Of a DNA stretch of 21,151 nucleotides, positions 5,759-13,677 are shown one piece after another. The number at the start of each line of letters is the position of its first letter. Position 1 is the stretch's first letter. Below the pieces are notes generated by a model. The model saw only the letters and a program-made list of their open reading frames with translations, was not told the origin of the DNA and searched no databases. The position numbers and the translations under genes were made by a program. Origin of the DNA: Bacteroidales bacterium UBA6244 (GTDB lineage Bacteria > Bacteroidota > Bacteroidia > Bacteroidales > F082); assembly GCA_002440885.1 (NCBI GenBank), contig DJVY01000117.1, positions 2,700 through 23,850 of the forward strand. Direction: 5' to 3'.

Positions 5759-8665
5759 ATGAAGAAAACAGTTTTCATTCTAATCATCGCCTGTTTGACC
5801 ATCTTTCAGGCACAAGCACAAAAAGGAAAAATCAGGGGCACGGTTTATGAGGAAGCAACCGGAGAAACACTTGTTGGCGTTGCAGTAATGATAGAAGGAA
5901 CATTCACAGGCACTACAACTGACCTAGATGGACAGTTTACCCTGGAGGTAGAACCGGGAACCTATAACCTGCAACTTTCATACATTTCGTATAGCCCCAT
6001 GCTAATAAAAGATGTGGTGGTGAAATCCAACGAGGTTGCCTTTTTGGATAACCTGATAATGAAAGAAAGTGCCCAGGAGCTGATGGAAGTTGTAATCAAA
6101 GCTGAAGCTGTGCGTACCAATGAGGCAGCCATGCTCACCATTAAAAAGAAATCTACTGCCATGATTGACGGGATTTCTGCTTCAAAAATTCAACTCACCG
6201 GCGACAATACAGCGGTTGAAGCCGCCAAGAGGGTAACCGGGGTTTCCGTTGAAGATGGAAAATATGTTTATGTAAGGGGGTTGGGAGACAGGTATTCAAA
6301 AACAACCCTGAACAATGTCGACATCCCTGGACTTGATCCCGACAGAAACAGCTTGCAGATGGACATTTTTCCTACCAGTTTGATCAACAACATCATGATC
6401 AGCAAGAACTTTACAGCCGATATGCCTGCTGATTTTACAGGGGGTCTGTTGAATATCGAAACCAAAGATTTCCCTGAGCAACGGATAATCTCTGTGTCGG
6501 CTTCGCTGGGATATAATCCATCGATGCATTTCAACCCCGACTATTTGACTTACAAAGGCAGCAGCACAGATTTTCTGGGCTACGATGATGGCAAGCGGGC
6601 CTTACAGCCTCGTGCCACCCAACCCAATATACCAACCCCCATTAGCGGAGCTTCCAAAGAGGAAGTGAATGAGTTTGTGCGTGGGTTTAATTCACAACTG
6701 GCTACCACACGCCAAACAAGTCCAATGGATTACAGTGCCAGTTTCACCATTGGCGATCAGATCGATATTGCCGGAAAAAACAAAACAAAGCAGCGCGACC
6801 CAAAACTGGGCTATATTTTCTCTCTTTCCTATAAAAGCGATTACAAGTATTATGATGACGTTGTACTCAGTGAATACCAGCGTTATATAGACCCTGATAT
6901 TTATGAAATGCGTTATGCCACCATTCAAACCGGAGAAATTGGCGAGCACAGTGTGCTCATAGGTGGCCTTGCCGGACTGGCATTCAAAACAAAATTGTCG
7001 AAATACCGGCTTACGGCCATGCGTTTGCAAAATGGCGAAAGTCGCGCCGGAAATTTCTTTATCAATAACGACGGTTCAGCAGTCGGACAATCAGGATATT
7101 TTGCCGGTTCCGACAACCTCGAATACAATCAACGTGAGTTGTCTAATGTGTTGCTAAACGGTGTTCACCTGTTCGAAGCTTCACAGTGGGAAGTCGATTG
7201 GCGCCTTTCCGGTACACTCTCCTCGTCTGATGACCCGGACATCCGTAAAACAGCGTTTACTTATCAGGAAATTGACACCCTTTTCAGTGCCGGTGCAGGG
7301 GGCAATCCATCACGAATCTGGCGTAACCTCGATGAAATCAATACAACAGCCAAAATCGATATCACAAAAAAATATGAACTCTTTGGTAACGAAGCCAAAC
7401 TGAAATTTGGCGTAAGTCATACCTACAAAAGCCGTGATTATCAAATTTTGTTCTATAATGTTCAGTTCTTTGGATCACAATCGTGGCCCAATCCAGATCC
7501 CGCTCATGTGCTCGATTCCATTAACCTCTATCCAAACAAGCCCAATTCCATCTATTATCAATCAGGTAACCGCGATCCCAATCCAAACGAGTACCAGGCC
7601 AACGTGAACAATTTAGCTGGATACATTTCTCAGGAGTTTAACATCACGGCTCAGCTTAGAGCTATTATAGGTGTAAGAGTAGAGAACTTCGTGCAACGCT
7701 ATACCGGACGCGATCAGGCCTACTCGGGTGGTGATACGATTAACGGGAAAAATCTGGTAAACGCCAAAGTTCTTGAGTCAACCGACTTATTTCCTTCTAT
7801 TAACTTCATTTACGCCCTTACCGAGTCGCAAAACCTGCGTGCGTCGTATTCCAGAACCATTGCCAGACCATCATTTAAAGAGCTTTCCTACGCTCAAATC
7901 CTCGACCCACTCTCCAACAGAATATTCAATGGAAGCTTGTTCGTTTATCCCACATGGGATGGTCACCTAATTGAAACGCGTATCGACAACGTAGACTTGC
8001 GGTGGGAATGGTTCCTCGAAGCAGGTCAGATGTTCTCGGTGAGTGCTTTTTACAAAAAGTTTAAAGACCCTATTGAGTTGGTAAGAATACCTGAACAACA
8101 GACCAGTACCGAATACCAAACGCGCAACATGGGTGATGGACAACTCTATGGATTGGAGTTTGAATTCAGGAAAGACCTTATTTTTATTTCGCAACAACTA
8201 AAACATTTCAACCTGAGCGGAAACCTTACCCTGGTTTCGTCAAGTATCGACATGTCGGAAACGGAATACAACTCCAGGGTGACCTACAAGAAAACAGGTG
8301 AGACGGTAAAAGATACGCGCGTGATGGCCGGGCAATCTCCCTACGTGATCAACGCCGGATTCACTTACAGCAATCCTGACATCGGGCTTGATGCCGGACT
8401 GTTTTACAACGTGAAAGGTGCTACCTTGAGCATCGTAGGTACTGGGTTGTTCCCTGATATTTATATCGTGCCTTACAACAGCCTCAATTTCGGGTTAAAC
8501 AAAAAAGTGGGAGACTCCCAAAATACAGTTATCGACTTTAAAATTTCCAATATCCTCAACGAAAAAATCGAGAGTTATTATTTCTCTTACGAAGCCGAAC
8601 AGCAACTCTACAGTAGCTTTAATCCGGGACTATCTTTTAGTATCGGGGTTAGCCACCGTTTTTAA
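5759..8665 (+). CDS. TonB-dependent outer-membrane receptor with CarboxypepD_reg-like N-terminal domain
   Basis: This is a 968-residue outer-membrane active transporter energised by TonB-ExbBD. A signal peptide occupies about residues 1-20 (ending QAQA). A carboxypeptidase-regulatory-like beta domain follows at about 24-102 (GTVYEEATGETLVGVAVMI, then GTTTDLDGQFTL). The plug starts near 130 and carries VYVRGLGDRYSKTTLNNVDI at 170-189 and LDPDRNS at 192-198, typical of one subgroup of Bacteroidota receptors. The rest is the beta-barrel, ending with the usual terminal Phe (SIGVSHRF). No SusD gene accompanies it; the partner is the beta-helix lipoprotein upstream. The substrate is unknown. A metallophosphoesterase gene lies just before the pair, so a phosphorus-containing ligand is one guess, but nothing in the receptor itself shows this. 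Confidence 0.9.
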   Translation: MKKTVFILIIACLTIFQAQAQKGKIRGTVYEEATGETLVGVAVMIEGTFTGTTTDLDGQFTLEVEPGTYNLQLSYISYSPMLIKDVVVKSNEVAFLDNLIMKESAQELMEVVIKAEAVRTNEAAMLTIKKKSTAMIDGISASKIQLTGDNTAVEAAKRVTGVSVEDGKYVYVRGLGDRYSKTTLNNVDIPGLDPDRNSLQMDIFPTSLINNIMISKNFTADMPADFTGGLLNIETKDFPEQRIISVSASLGYNPSMHFNPDYLTYKGSSTDFLGYDDGKRALQPRATQPNIPTPISGASKEEVNEFVRGFNSQLATTRQTSPMDYSASFTIGDQIDIAGKNKTKQRDPKLGYIFSLSYKSDYKYYDDVVLSEYQRYIDPDIYEMRYATIQTGEIGEHSVLIGGLAGLAFKTKLSKYRLTAMRLQNGESRAGNFFINNDGSAVGQSGYFAGSDNLEYNQRELSNVLLNGVHLFEASQWEVDWRLSGTLSSSDDPDIRKTAFTYQEIDTLFSAGAGGNPSRIWRNLDEINTTAKIDITKKYELFGNEAKLKFGVSHTYKSRDYQILFYNVQFFGSQSWPNPDPAHVLDSINLYPNKPNSIYYQSGNRDPNPNEYQANVNNLAGYISQEFNITAQLRAIIGVRVENFVQRYTGRDQAYSGGDTINGKNLVNAKVLESTDLFPSINFIYALTESQNLRASYSRTIARPSFKELSYAQILDPLSNRIFNGSLFVYPTWDGHLIETRIDNVDLRWEWFLEAGQMFSVSAFYKKFKDPIELVRIPEQQTSTEYQTRNMGDGQLYGLEFEFRKDLIFISQQLKHFNLSGNLTLVSSSIDMSETEYNSRVTYKKTGETVKDTRVMAGQSPYVINAGFTYSNPDIGLDAGLFYNVKGATLSIVGTGLFPDIYIVPYNSLNFGLNKKVGDSQNTVIDFKISNILNEKIESYYFSYEAEQQLYSSFNPGLSFSIGVSHRF

Positions 8666-8713
8666 GACAGGGTGTTGAACTTTTAAAAGACCAGAAGCGT
8701 TAACTTCATCACA

Positions 8714-8741
8714 TTAGTTGAGCAAGAGTTTGTTCAATTAA
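8714..8741 (+). terminator. Hairpin between convergent genes
   Basis: The arms TTAGTTGAGCAA (8714-8725) and TTGTTCAATTAA (8730-8741) pair over 12 positions with two G-U pairs in the plus-strand RNA, around loop GAGT. In the minus-strand RNA those two positions would be A-C mismatches, so it fits best as the 3' end of the TonB receptor transcript. It overlaps the stop codon of the convergent peptidase gene. No U-tract follows, so it may be a stability hairpin and not a classical terminator. Confidence 0.45.
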
Positions 8742-10843
8742 TGGTCGGTGGAGTTTTTCCCGTTCAGGTGATAGAGGATAAAGTCGTATATGTCAGCATC
8801 TTCCTGTATCACCTTTTTAAAACTGCTTTGAGCACCATAATGTCCGGCTTCCCGCTCTACGCGCAACAACACCTGGTTTGTCTGCGCCATACGGTTTTGC
8901 AGTTTAGCTGCGAATTTATACGAATGAAAAGGCATAACCCGGTCATCATTATCAGAGGTCATGATGAGTGTGGCCGGATAGTTCACCGTATCCTTTATGT
9001 TATGCAATGGGCTGTAATCCATCAAAAGCTGAAACCCTGCTGAATCGGAAACACTTCCATACTCATCGGTATGCCAATGGCCCACAGTGTATTTTTCAAA
9101 CCGCACCATGTCGAAAGGGGCTACAATGGGTACAGCGACCTTAAAAAGCTCAGGTCGTTGGGTCATGGCAACGCCTACTACAAGACCGCCGTTTGAAGCA
9201 CCAGTTATGGCCAGCTTCTGCGGACTGGTATAATTTTCTTCGATCAGAAATTCGGCGGCGGCGATGAAATCGTCGAAACTGTTTTTTTTGTTTAGGCCTC
9301 TGCCTTGCTTCGCCCAGGTTAATCCTTTGTCGCCACCACCTCGAATGTTGGCGTAAACATAGATGCCCCCGCGCATTAAGAAGTGCACAATTCCCGGGCT
9401 GAATGTAGCCATTTCGACACTTCCGAATCCGCCATAGGCCTCCAATAAAGCTGGATTGTTTCCGTGGAGGTCAATGTCCTTTTTATACATCATGAACATA
9501 GGCACTTTCGTGCCATCGAAGGAAGTATATTCCAACTCTTTGGTTTCAAAGAGCGAATGGTCGAAATTGATAACTGTGGCCTTTAACGGTTTGATTTTAT
9601 AGTTTTCTGTGTCCAGGATATACACGATTTTTGGCATGGCATATCCCTCGTAAGAGAACAATAGTTTTTTATCGGTTTTCAATCCGTTAAAACCACTTAC
9701 CGAGAACCCATAACCGATTTGGATGGCGTGGAGCACCTGACCCTGGTAGTCGAAAAAGATGATCTGTTGCTTACCATTGGTTTGGTAAACAGTGAGTATT
9801 TTATCCTCCAGTAACTTCACTTCAAGCAACAGCGATTGTTCGTATTCTGGTATGACCAAATCCCAAACCCTTGGATTTTGGGGATTGATTTTAATCACCA
9901 TCCCATTGTTGGCATTCTTGTGCGATATGGCGATGAGTTCATCTCCATGATTGTCGATGATTTGTACGTTGTCCGAATTGGTTAGCCGGGTAAGTAAGGG
10001 CCTTAGTGAATGTATAGCAGACTGAAAATCAATGTAGAAAATATTAATGAAGCCCTTGTCTTCATCAATTTCTTTCAAAAAAAGAAATCTTTCATCGCTT
10101 GTTGTGTTTACCGTAAAATGAGCCGATGGATTGTTTTCACGCTTAAAAACCACTTGATCATCCGATTGTTTTGTCCCCAAAACGTGGTACATAACTTCCT
10201 GACCCGTGGCGACACCGCTTCCGTTGTTCAGAAAAGTTGAGTAATAAAAACCATCCCCTTTCCAGGCAATATTGGAAAACTTGACATTCACCAACTCATC
10301 CGATTTGTGAATTCCTGTTCCAATGTTCACCACCCTGATTTCTGCCCAATCGCTACCATTGCGGCTAAACTGATAGGCGAGGTATTTTGAGTCGAGGGAT
10401 GCCCAATAGCCTTTCAGTAAAATTTTATCTTTCCTGGAAATAAAATTGGGATCAACCAGCATAGTCGGGTCATCCCTGAAAGTATTTTGCACAAACAAAG
10501 CCGGTAAACTCACGTTATCGAAAAAGGAATAGATAAAATAGTAATCCCCTTCTTTTCGCGGATGACTGTAATTTGTTAAAAGATACTTATCGATGGCGTT
10601 ATACGAGTCGCATTGAAAAGAGGCTTTGTTGAGGGATTTTTTAGTCAGGGTGGCTTGTGCGTCCATCCAATCCTCGAAATAGGGTGATTCGTCCGGGTTT
10701 TCCATCCAGCGGTATTCATCCACAATAACCTGGTTAAAGAGGATGTCGACGACGCTGTCGCGGTGAGCAGTGGGCGGACTCAGCGGTTGACTGATCAAGT
10801 TAGCGCTCATTAAGAAGCTGCAAATCAGCAGAAAGTTTTTCAT
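8738..10843 (-). CDS. Prolyl oligopeptidase, family S9A, with signal peptide
   Basis: This serine peptidase cleaves on the carboxyl side of proline in short peptides. From ATG 10843 it has 701 residues, the usual S9A length. The first 18 or so residues form a Met-Lys-Asn signal peptide, so it probably acts in the periplasm. The N-terminal DEYRWMENPD motif is typical of the family, followed by a beta-propeller (about 75-400) and an alpha/beta hydrolase domain. The catalytic triad is visible: Ser550 in GASNGG, Asp633 in SDNDDRV, and His668 in REAGHYG. GGFGSVEM and NIRGGGDKGLTWAKQG lie before the nucleophile, as expected. The frame extends 9 codons further upstream to ATG 10870, but that start would bury the signal sequence. 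It lies downstream of the DUF5362 gene on the same strand. Confidence 0.92.
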   Translation of the reverse strand: MKNFLLICSFLMSANLISQPLSPPTAHRDSVVDILFNQVIVDEYRWMENPDESPYFEDWMDAQATLTKKSLNKASFQCDSYNAIDKYLLTNYSHPRKEGDYYFIYSFFDNVSLPALFVQNTFRDDPTMLVDPNFISRKDKILLKGYWASLDSKYLAYQFSRNGSDWAEIRVVNIGTGIHKSDELVNVKFSNIAWKGDGFYYSTFLNNGSGVATGQEVMYHVLGTKQSDDQVVFKRENNPSAHFTVNTTSDERFLFLKEIDEDKGFINIFYIDFQSAIHSLRPLLTRLTNSDNVQIIDNHGDELIAISHKNANNGMVIKINPQNPRVWDLVIPEYEQSLLLEVKLLEDKILTVYQTNGKQQIIFFDYQGQVLHAIQIGYGFSVSGFNGLKTDKKLLFSYEGYAMPKIVYILDTENYKIKPLKATVINFDHSLFETKELEYTSFDGTKVPMFMMYKKDIDLHGNNPALLEAYGGFGSVEMATFSPGIVHFLMRGGIYVYANIRGGGDKGLTWAKQGRGLNKKNSFDDFIAAAEFLIEENYTSPQKLAITGASNGGLVVGVAMTQRPELFKVAVPIVAPFDMVRFEKYTVGHWHTDEYGSVSDSAGFQLLMDYSPLHNIKDTVNYPATLIMTSDNDDRVMPFHSYKFAAKLQNRMAQTNQVLLRVEREAGHYGAQSSFKKVIQEDADIYDFILYHLNGKNSTDH

Positions 10844-10863
10844 CTGGGTTGTTTTATTTAAAT

Positions 10864-10896
10864 CAAACACAACTTTCTCAGTTCAAAGCTGTGAAA
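10864..10896 (-). promoter_or_regulatory. Weak candidate promoter of the peptidase gene
   Basis: The minus strand reads TGTGTTTG at 10871-10864 (seven of eight to TAnnTTTG), with TTTC at 10896-10893 in the -33 position, spacer 21. A transcript would begin near 10857, 14 bases before ATG 10843. Confidence 0.3.
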
Positions 10897-10906
10897 TCAG
10901 TTTGAA
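10882..10906. other. Inverted repeat between the DUF5362 and peptidase genes
   Basis: TTCAAA (10882-10887) with CTG (10889-10891) pairs with CAG (10898-10900) plus TTTGAA (10901-10906): nine pairs, one bulged base and a 6-base loop. It overlaps the -33 side of the candidate peptidase promoter. It could be an operator or a 3' hairpin of the DUF5362 transcript; no U-tract is present. Confidence 0.35.
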
Positions 10907-10944
10907 CGGCACGAAAATGTATTTTAAATAGGCTTTAAAACTAT

Positions 10945-11409
10945 TTACGGGGCAAGGAAAATGGCTACAGGAACCGCTACAATCAAAATAAGTGCATATA
11001 TCGAAAGTATGACTATGGTCAATATCCCCATGAATTTAAACAGTGATTTCAGGTTCTCAAAGCCTGAAGTAACCTGGGTCTTGTCGTGTTGAAGAATACC
11101 GCTTTTCATGCGTGTGGCGAACTTATGCAAATAGTTAATTGGGATGAGGTAAAGGCCGGCCAACACGAGATACACAAATCCAAGAAATTCAAACGGCATG
11201 CCCACAGGTGATTGGGTATAATTGTTCAGTTGCGATGCGCCCAACATGACAAAAAGAGCCAGCAGCACAAAAAGTCCGACACTCACATACCCCACAACAG
11301 CCAGAAATCTTGCCCAGCTTGAGGTTTCTTTCAAATACCCGTTGATTTCTTCATACGAAAATACAGTGTTCTCGTTCGTGGGTTTGTTTTCAAATACTTC
11401 CATATCCAT
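10945..11409 (-). CDS. DUF5362-family small integral membrane protein
   Basis: This is a 154-residue inner-membrane protein of unknown function. Residues 1-31 are polar (cytoplasmic or periplasmic tail containing FSYEEINGYLKETSSWARF). Hydrophobic segments follow at about 33-57, 73-95 and 125-154; the last is long enough for a bent helix or a hairpin. The loop LHKFATRMKSGILQHD between segments two and three is basic and amphipathic. Overall pattern and length match DUF5362, common in Bacteroidota. Two in-frame ATG codons, at 11409 and 11403, are equally plausible starts. A promoter-like element lies at 11473-11480. Its only neighbour on the strand is the peptidase, 101 bases downstream of its stop, so function is not revealed by context. 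Confidence 0.75.
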   Translation of the reverse strand: MDMEVFENKPTNENTVFSYEEINGYLKETSSWARFLAVVGYVSVGLFVLLALFVMLGASQLNNYTQSPVGMPFEFLGFVYLVLAGLYLIPINYLHKFATRMKSGILQHDKTQVTSGFENLKSLFKFMGILTIVILSIYALILIVAVPVAIFLAP

Positions 11410-11472
11410 TGTTTTAATAAGTTTCCTACTCGTCAGGCTTTTCGGTTTCCGCCATTTGCTTATTGTTTAAGG

Positions 11473-11507
11473 CAAATCTATGCAAATAAAAAGGTGAACG
11501 GATCAAA
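11473..11507 (-). promoter_or_regulatory. Candidate promoter of the DUF5362 gene
   Basis: The minus strand reads TAGATTTG at 11480-11473, a full match to TAnnTTTG, and TTTG at 11507-11504. The spacer is 23 bases, slightly longer than the usual 19-21. The predicted start near 11466 leaves a leader of about 57-63 bases. Confidence 0.45.
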
Positions 11508-11922
11508 TGTAGTTGGGGTTGCCCCGGCTAGTAAAAGCAGTGTTGTCAGCAGAAATTACAGGACGTGAAGGTAAAAATTTTCTGAATAGTGACAGAAAAA
11601 AATTGAATATGTGCTTATCGCCTTATGATCTGCGATTTATGCTGGCATTCATATAACGGGCTAATGTGTTTTACCTCCACCAAAAAAGGGAAACCCGTGG
11701 TTTGGGTATATGATCCACAGTCGTATTCAAGAGCATATATATTCAAAGCTATATAGGTGGAATGCGGTTGAAAGCCCTGTATTCAACGAAATAAACCGCC
11801 CCCTTGGTTTTGACCAAGTAGGGCAGTTTGCAATCAACTTTTTTCATCATACGACCTTAATTTTTTGCGTCCCCACGCTCAAAATTTGTCTATGACAGTT
11901 TAAGCAAATTTGCCTGCCTATC
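11508..11922. other. Intergenic stretch without a supported gene
   Basis: This is the long gap between the DUF5362 promoter and the 3' end of ssrA. It holds a hairpin at 11798-11824 and a start-less open frame on the minus strand, 11615-11782 (about 55 codons, ending with TAA). That frame's translation includes TTGFPFLVEVKHISPLYE, which reads like protein but was not recognised. A 61-codon frame on the plus strand at 11710-11895 has no recognisable features. The stretch could contain a decayed gene, a small RNA or nothing functional. Confidence 0.4.
11798..11824. other. Hairpin in the ssrA-DUF5362 gap
   Basis: GCCC (11798-11801) pairs with GGGC (11821-11824). CTTGGT (11803-11808) pairs with ACCAAG (11813-11818) around loop TTTG, with a small asymmetric internal loop between the two stems. 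The T-rich run after it on the plus strand starts only about 15 bases further on, so it is not a textbook terminator. Confidence 0.35.
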
Positions 11923-11949
11923 ATATTCACCTCTTTATCAGGTAAATAT
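11923..11949 (-). terminator. Hairpin just past the ssrA 3' end
   Basis: On the minus strand ATATTTACCT (11949-11940) pairs with AGGTGAATAT (11932-11923) over ten positions including one U-G, with loop GATAAAG. The U-G would be a C-A mismatch on the other strand, so the structure fits the ssrA transcript. It starts 11 bases after the mature 3' end. No U-tract follows; it may end or delimit the precursor. Confidence 0.45.
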
Positions 11950-11959
11950 GAAGTTTTTG

Positions 11960-12354
11960 TGGAGCTGGAGGGATTCGAACCCTCGTCCAAACAAGGAACA
12001 AAAGGGATTTCTACATGCTTAGTTTGTTATTGGTTGTCGGGATTGGAAAGGAAACAAACACCCTCATCCTCACCTTATCTTCTTTATTTCGTAACGACAC
12101 CGAAGCTTTGTCGAAACTATCCTAAAATTTCGTGCGATTCGGGATCAGGCCGGAATTAGGCTTGTCCACCTGCGAACCGTCTCGTCCCAACGCCTTGCAT
12201 CGGGATGAAGATAACCTACTGTGATTCGGTTATGCAGCGAGAGCAAAATTATTTTCGCCAATTAAAAGTTGTGTGACACGGATTTACGAGCTTAATCACA
12301 AGGCTCGACATGCTTACCGATTCACTCATCTTGCTGTCAAAACCGGTCAGCCCC
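11960..12354 (-). ncRNA. ssrA: Transfer-messenger RNA (tmRNA)
   Basis: tmRNA rescues stalled ribosomes together with SmpB and tags the nascent peptide for proteolysis. The 5' end at 12354 reads GGGGCTGACCGGTTTTGACA. The 3' end carries the T-arm GAGGGTTCGAATCCCTC and the acceptor strand CAGCTCC, which pairs with 5' GGGGCTG over seven positions including one G-U. The discriminator A is at 11960. CCA is not encoded (the genome reads CAA) and must be added after transcription. The tag frame at 12259-12230 reads GENNFALAA then TAA; with the alanine from charged tmRNA the tag is AGENNFALAA. The length of 395 bases is normal for one-piece tmRNA. The sequence between tag and T-arm should contain the pseudoknots; they were not folded here. 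Confidence 0.96.
12230..12259 (-). other. tmRNA tag reading frame
   Basis: The resume codon GGC is followed by GAA AAT AAT TTT GCT CTC GCT GCA TAA, giving GENNFALAA. The hydrophobic ALAA ending is the usual signal for ClpXP-type proteases. Confidence 0.92.
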
Positions 12355-12387
12355 AAATTTGTATGAACGCTCCGCCAAAACGGACGG

Positions 12388-12395
12388 CAAAGATA
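12388..12395 (-). promoter_or_regulatory. Candidate -7 promoter element of ssrA
   Basis: The minus strand reads TATCTTTG, a full match to TAnnTTTG. The predicted start near 12381 would leave about 27 bases to be trimmed from the tmRNA 5' end. No good -33 box is seen; it would lie inside the 3' end of the response-regulator gene. Confidence 0.45.
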
Positions 12396-12407
12396 GTGCA
12401 AAATTGC

Positions 12408-13571
12408 CTACAGCATCACGGGTTGTACATATTTCTCTATATCTGCCCTGGTGATGCGGCCATCGCATAAGATAACCAACCGTTCTACCACGTTTCTCAA
12501 TTCGCGCACGTTGCCACTCCAGTTAAAACCGCGCAGTGCTTCAAGGGCTTCTTCATCGATTTCTTTTACAGGCCGCCCTTGCTGACGGCATGTTTCTTCA
12601 ATAAACCGGCGGGTGAGCCTGGCTATGTCGTCGCGCCGCTCGCGCAATGGGGGCACTTCAATCACGATGACGCTGAGGCGATGGTACAGGTCTTCACGAA
12701 ATCGTCCGGCAGCGATTTCTTCCTTGAGGTTTTTATTGGTAGCCGCAATGATGCGCACATCTACCGAAATGTCTTTTTCGCCGCCTACACGGGTAATTTT
12801 GTTCTCCTGCAAGGCGCGGAGCACTTTGGCTTGCGCCGACTGGCTCATGTCGCCGATTTCGTCCAGAAACAGCGTGCCTCCGTGTGCGAGTTCAAAATCG
12901 CCCTTGCGCTGTTTTACAGCTGAGGTAAAAGCTCCCTTTTCGTGGCCAAACAGCTGACTTTCGATCAGTTCAGATGGAATGGCCGCGCAGTTGACCTCGA
13001 TAAACGGAGCAAACGACCGGTTGCTTAACTGGTGTATTTGTCGTGCGACAAGCTCCTTGCCTGTGCCATTCTCGCCGGTAATTAGTATGCGGGCTGAGGT
13101 GGGTGCCACTTTAGCAATCATGCTGTGGATAGCGTTTATGGCCTGCGATTCGCCCACCATCTCATATTTTTTTTCTACTTCGTGTTTTAGTTTTCGCGTC
13201 TGTTGCATCAAAGCCTGCTTGTCGCATGCGTTGCGCACCGAAACCAGCAACCTGTTCAGGTCAGGGGGTTTTACAATAAAATCGTAAGCACCCTTTTTAA
13301 TGGCTTCCACCGCGGTTTGAATGGTACCATGCCCACTGATCATGATGACAGGGGTTTCAACGGTAGCCATCAGCCTTTCGAGTACTTCGAGGCCATCCAT
13401 TTCGGGCATTTTTACGTCGAGCAGGATCACATCATAGGTCTGCGTCCGGGCTAATTCAAGACACGACGGGCCATCGGTAGCTAAATCGACTTCATGCTTT
13501 TCATACTCCAGAATCTCTTTCAGCGTTCGTCTGATGCTGCTTTCGTCGTCGGTTACAAGAATTTTTGCCAT
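12408..13571 (-). CDS. NtrC-type sigma-54 response regulator without HTH domain
   Basis: This is a two-component regulator of 387 residues from ATG 13571. The frame continues 30 codons upstream, but MAKILVTDDE is the normal receiver start. The receiver domain (about 1-118) has Asp8/Asp9, phospho-acceptor Asp52, Ser79 and Lys101. The AAA+ domain has Walker A GENGTGKE at 166-173, Walker B LFLDEIGD at 234-241, and the sigma-54 contact loop at 213-218, which reads GAFTSA instead of GAFTGA. The protein stops at VERLVILCDGRITRADIEKYVQPVML, right after the AAA+ lid, with no Fis-type helix-turn-helix. It is therefore shorter than NtrC (about 470) and about as long as the HTH-less FlgR type. I recall similar proteins as common in Bacteroidota. 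The partner kinase is not in the window. Confidence 0.93.
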   Translation of the reverse strand: MAKILVTDDESSIRRTLKEILEYEKHEVDLATDGPSCLELARTQTYDVILLDVKMPEMDGLEVLERLMATVETPVIMISGHGTIQTAVEAIKKGAYDFIVKPPDLNRLLVSVRNACDKQALMQQTRKLKHEVEKKYEMVGESQAINAIHSMIAKVAPTSARILITGENGTGKELVARQIHQLSNRSFAPFIEVNCAAIPSELIESQLFGHEKGAFTSAVKQRKGDFELAHGGTLFLDEIGDMSQSAQAKVLRALQENKITRVGGEKDISVDVRIIAATNKNLKEEIAAGRFREDLYHRLSVIVIEVPPLRERRDDIARLTRRFIEETCRQQGRPVKEIDEEALEALRGFNWSGNVRELRNVVERLVILCDGRITRADIEKYVQPVML

Positions 13572-13677
13572 AGATCTGTTTTTGTTGTGACAAAGATGCA
13601 AAAAAATTGAAGGAAATCGCACACGAGTCGGGTATGGTTTTTGCTTAATTTTATCCTGCATTTTAAACTGCTGTTAC

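Noticed and set aside
11710..11895. 61-codon plus-strand frame in the ssrA-DUF5362 gap
   Set aside because: No start context, signal, family resemblance or neighbour supports it, and it runs through the hairpin at 11798-11824.
11959..12159. Plus-strand frame starting within the 3' end of ssrA (product beginning MELEGFEPSS)
   Set aside because: It is antisense to the tmRNA T-arm and acceptor; this peptide is a well-known artefact of translating the complement of tRNA-like 3' ends.
12979..13287. Plus-strand open frame of 102 codons opposite the response regulator
   Set aside because: It is an antisense frame within a gene whose receiver and AAA+ motifs are unambiguous, and it has no recognisable features.
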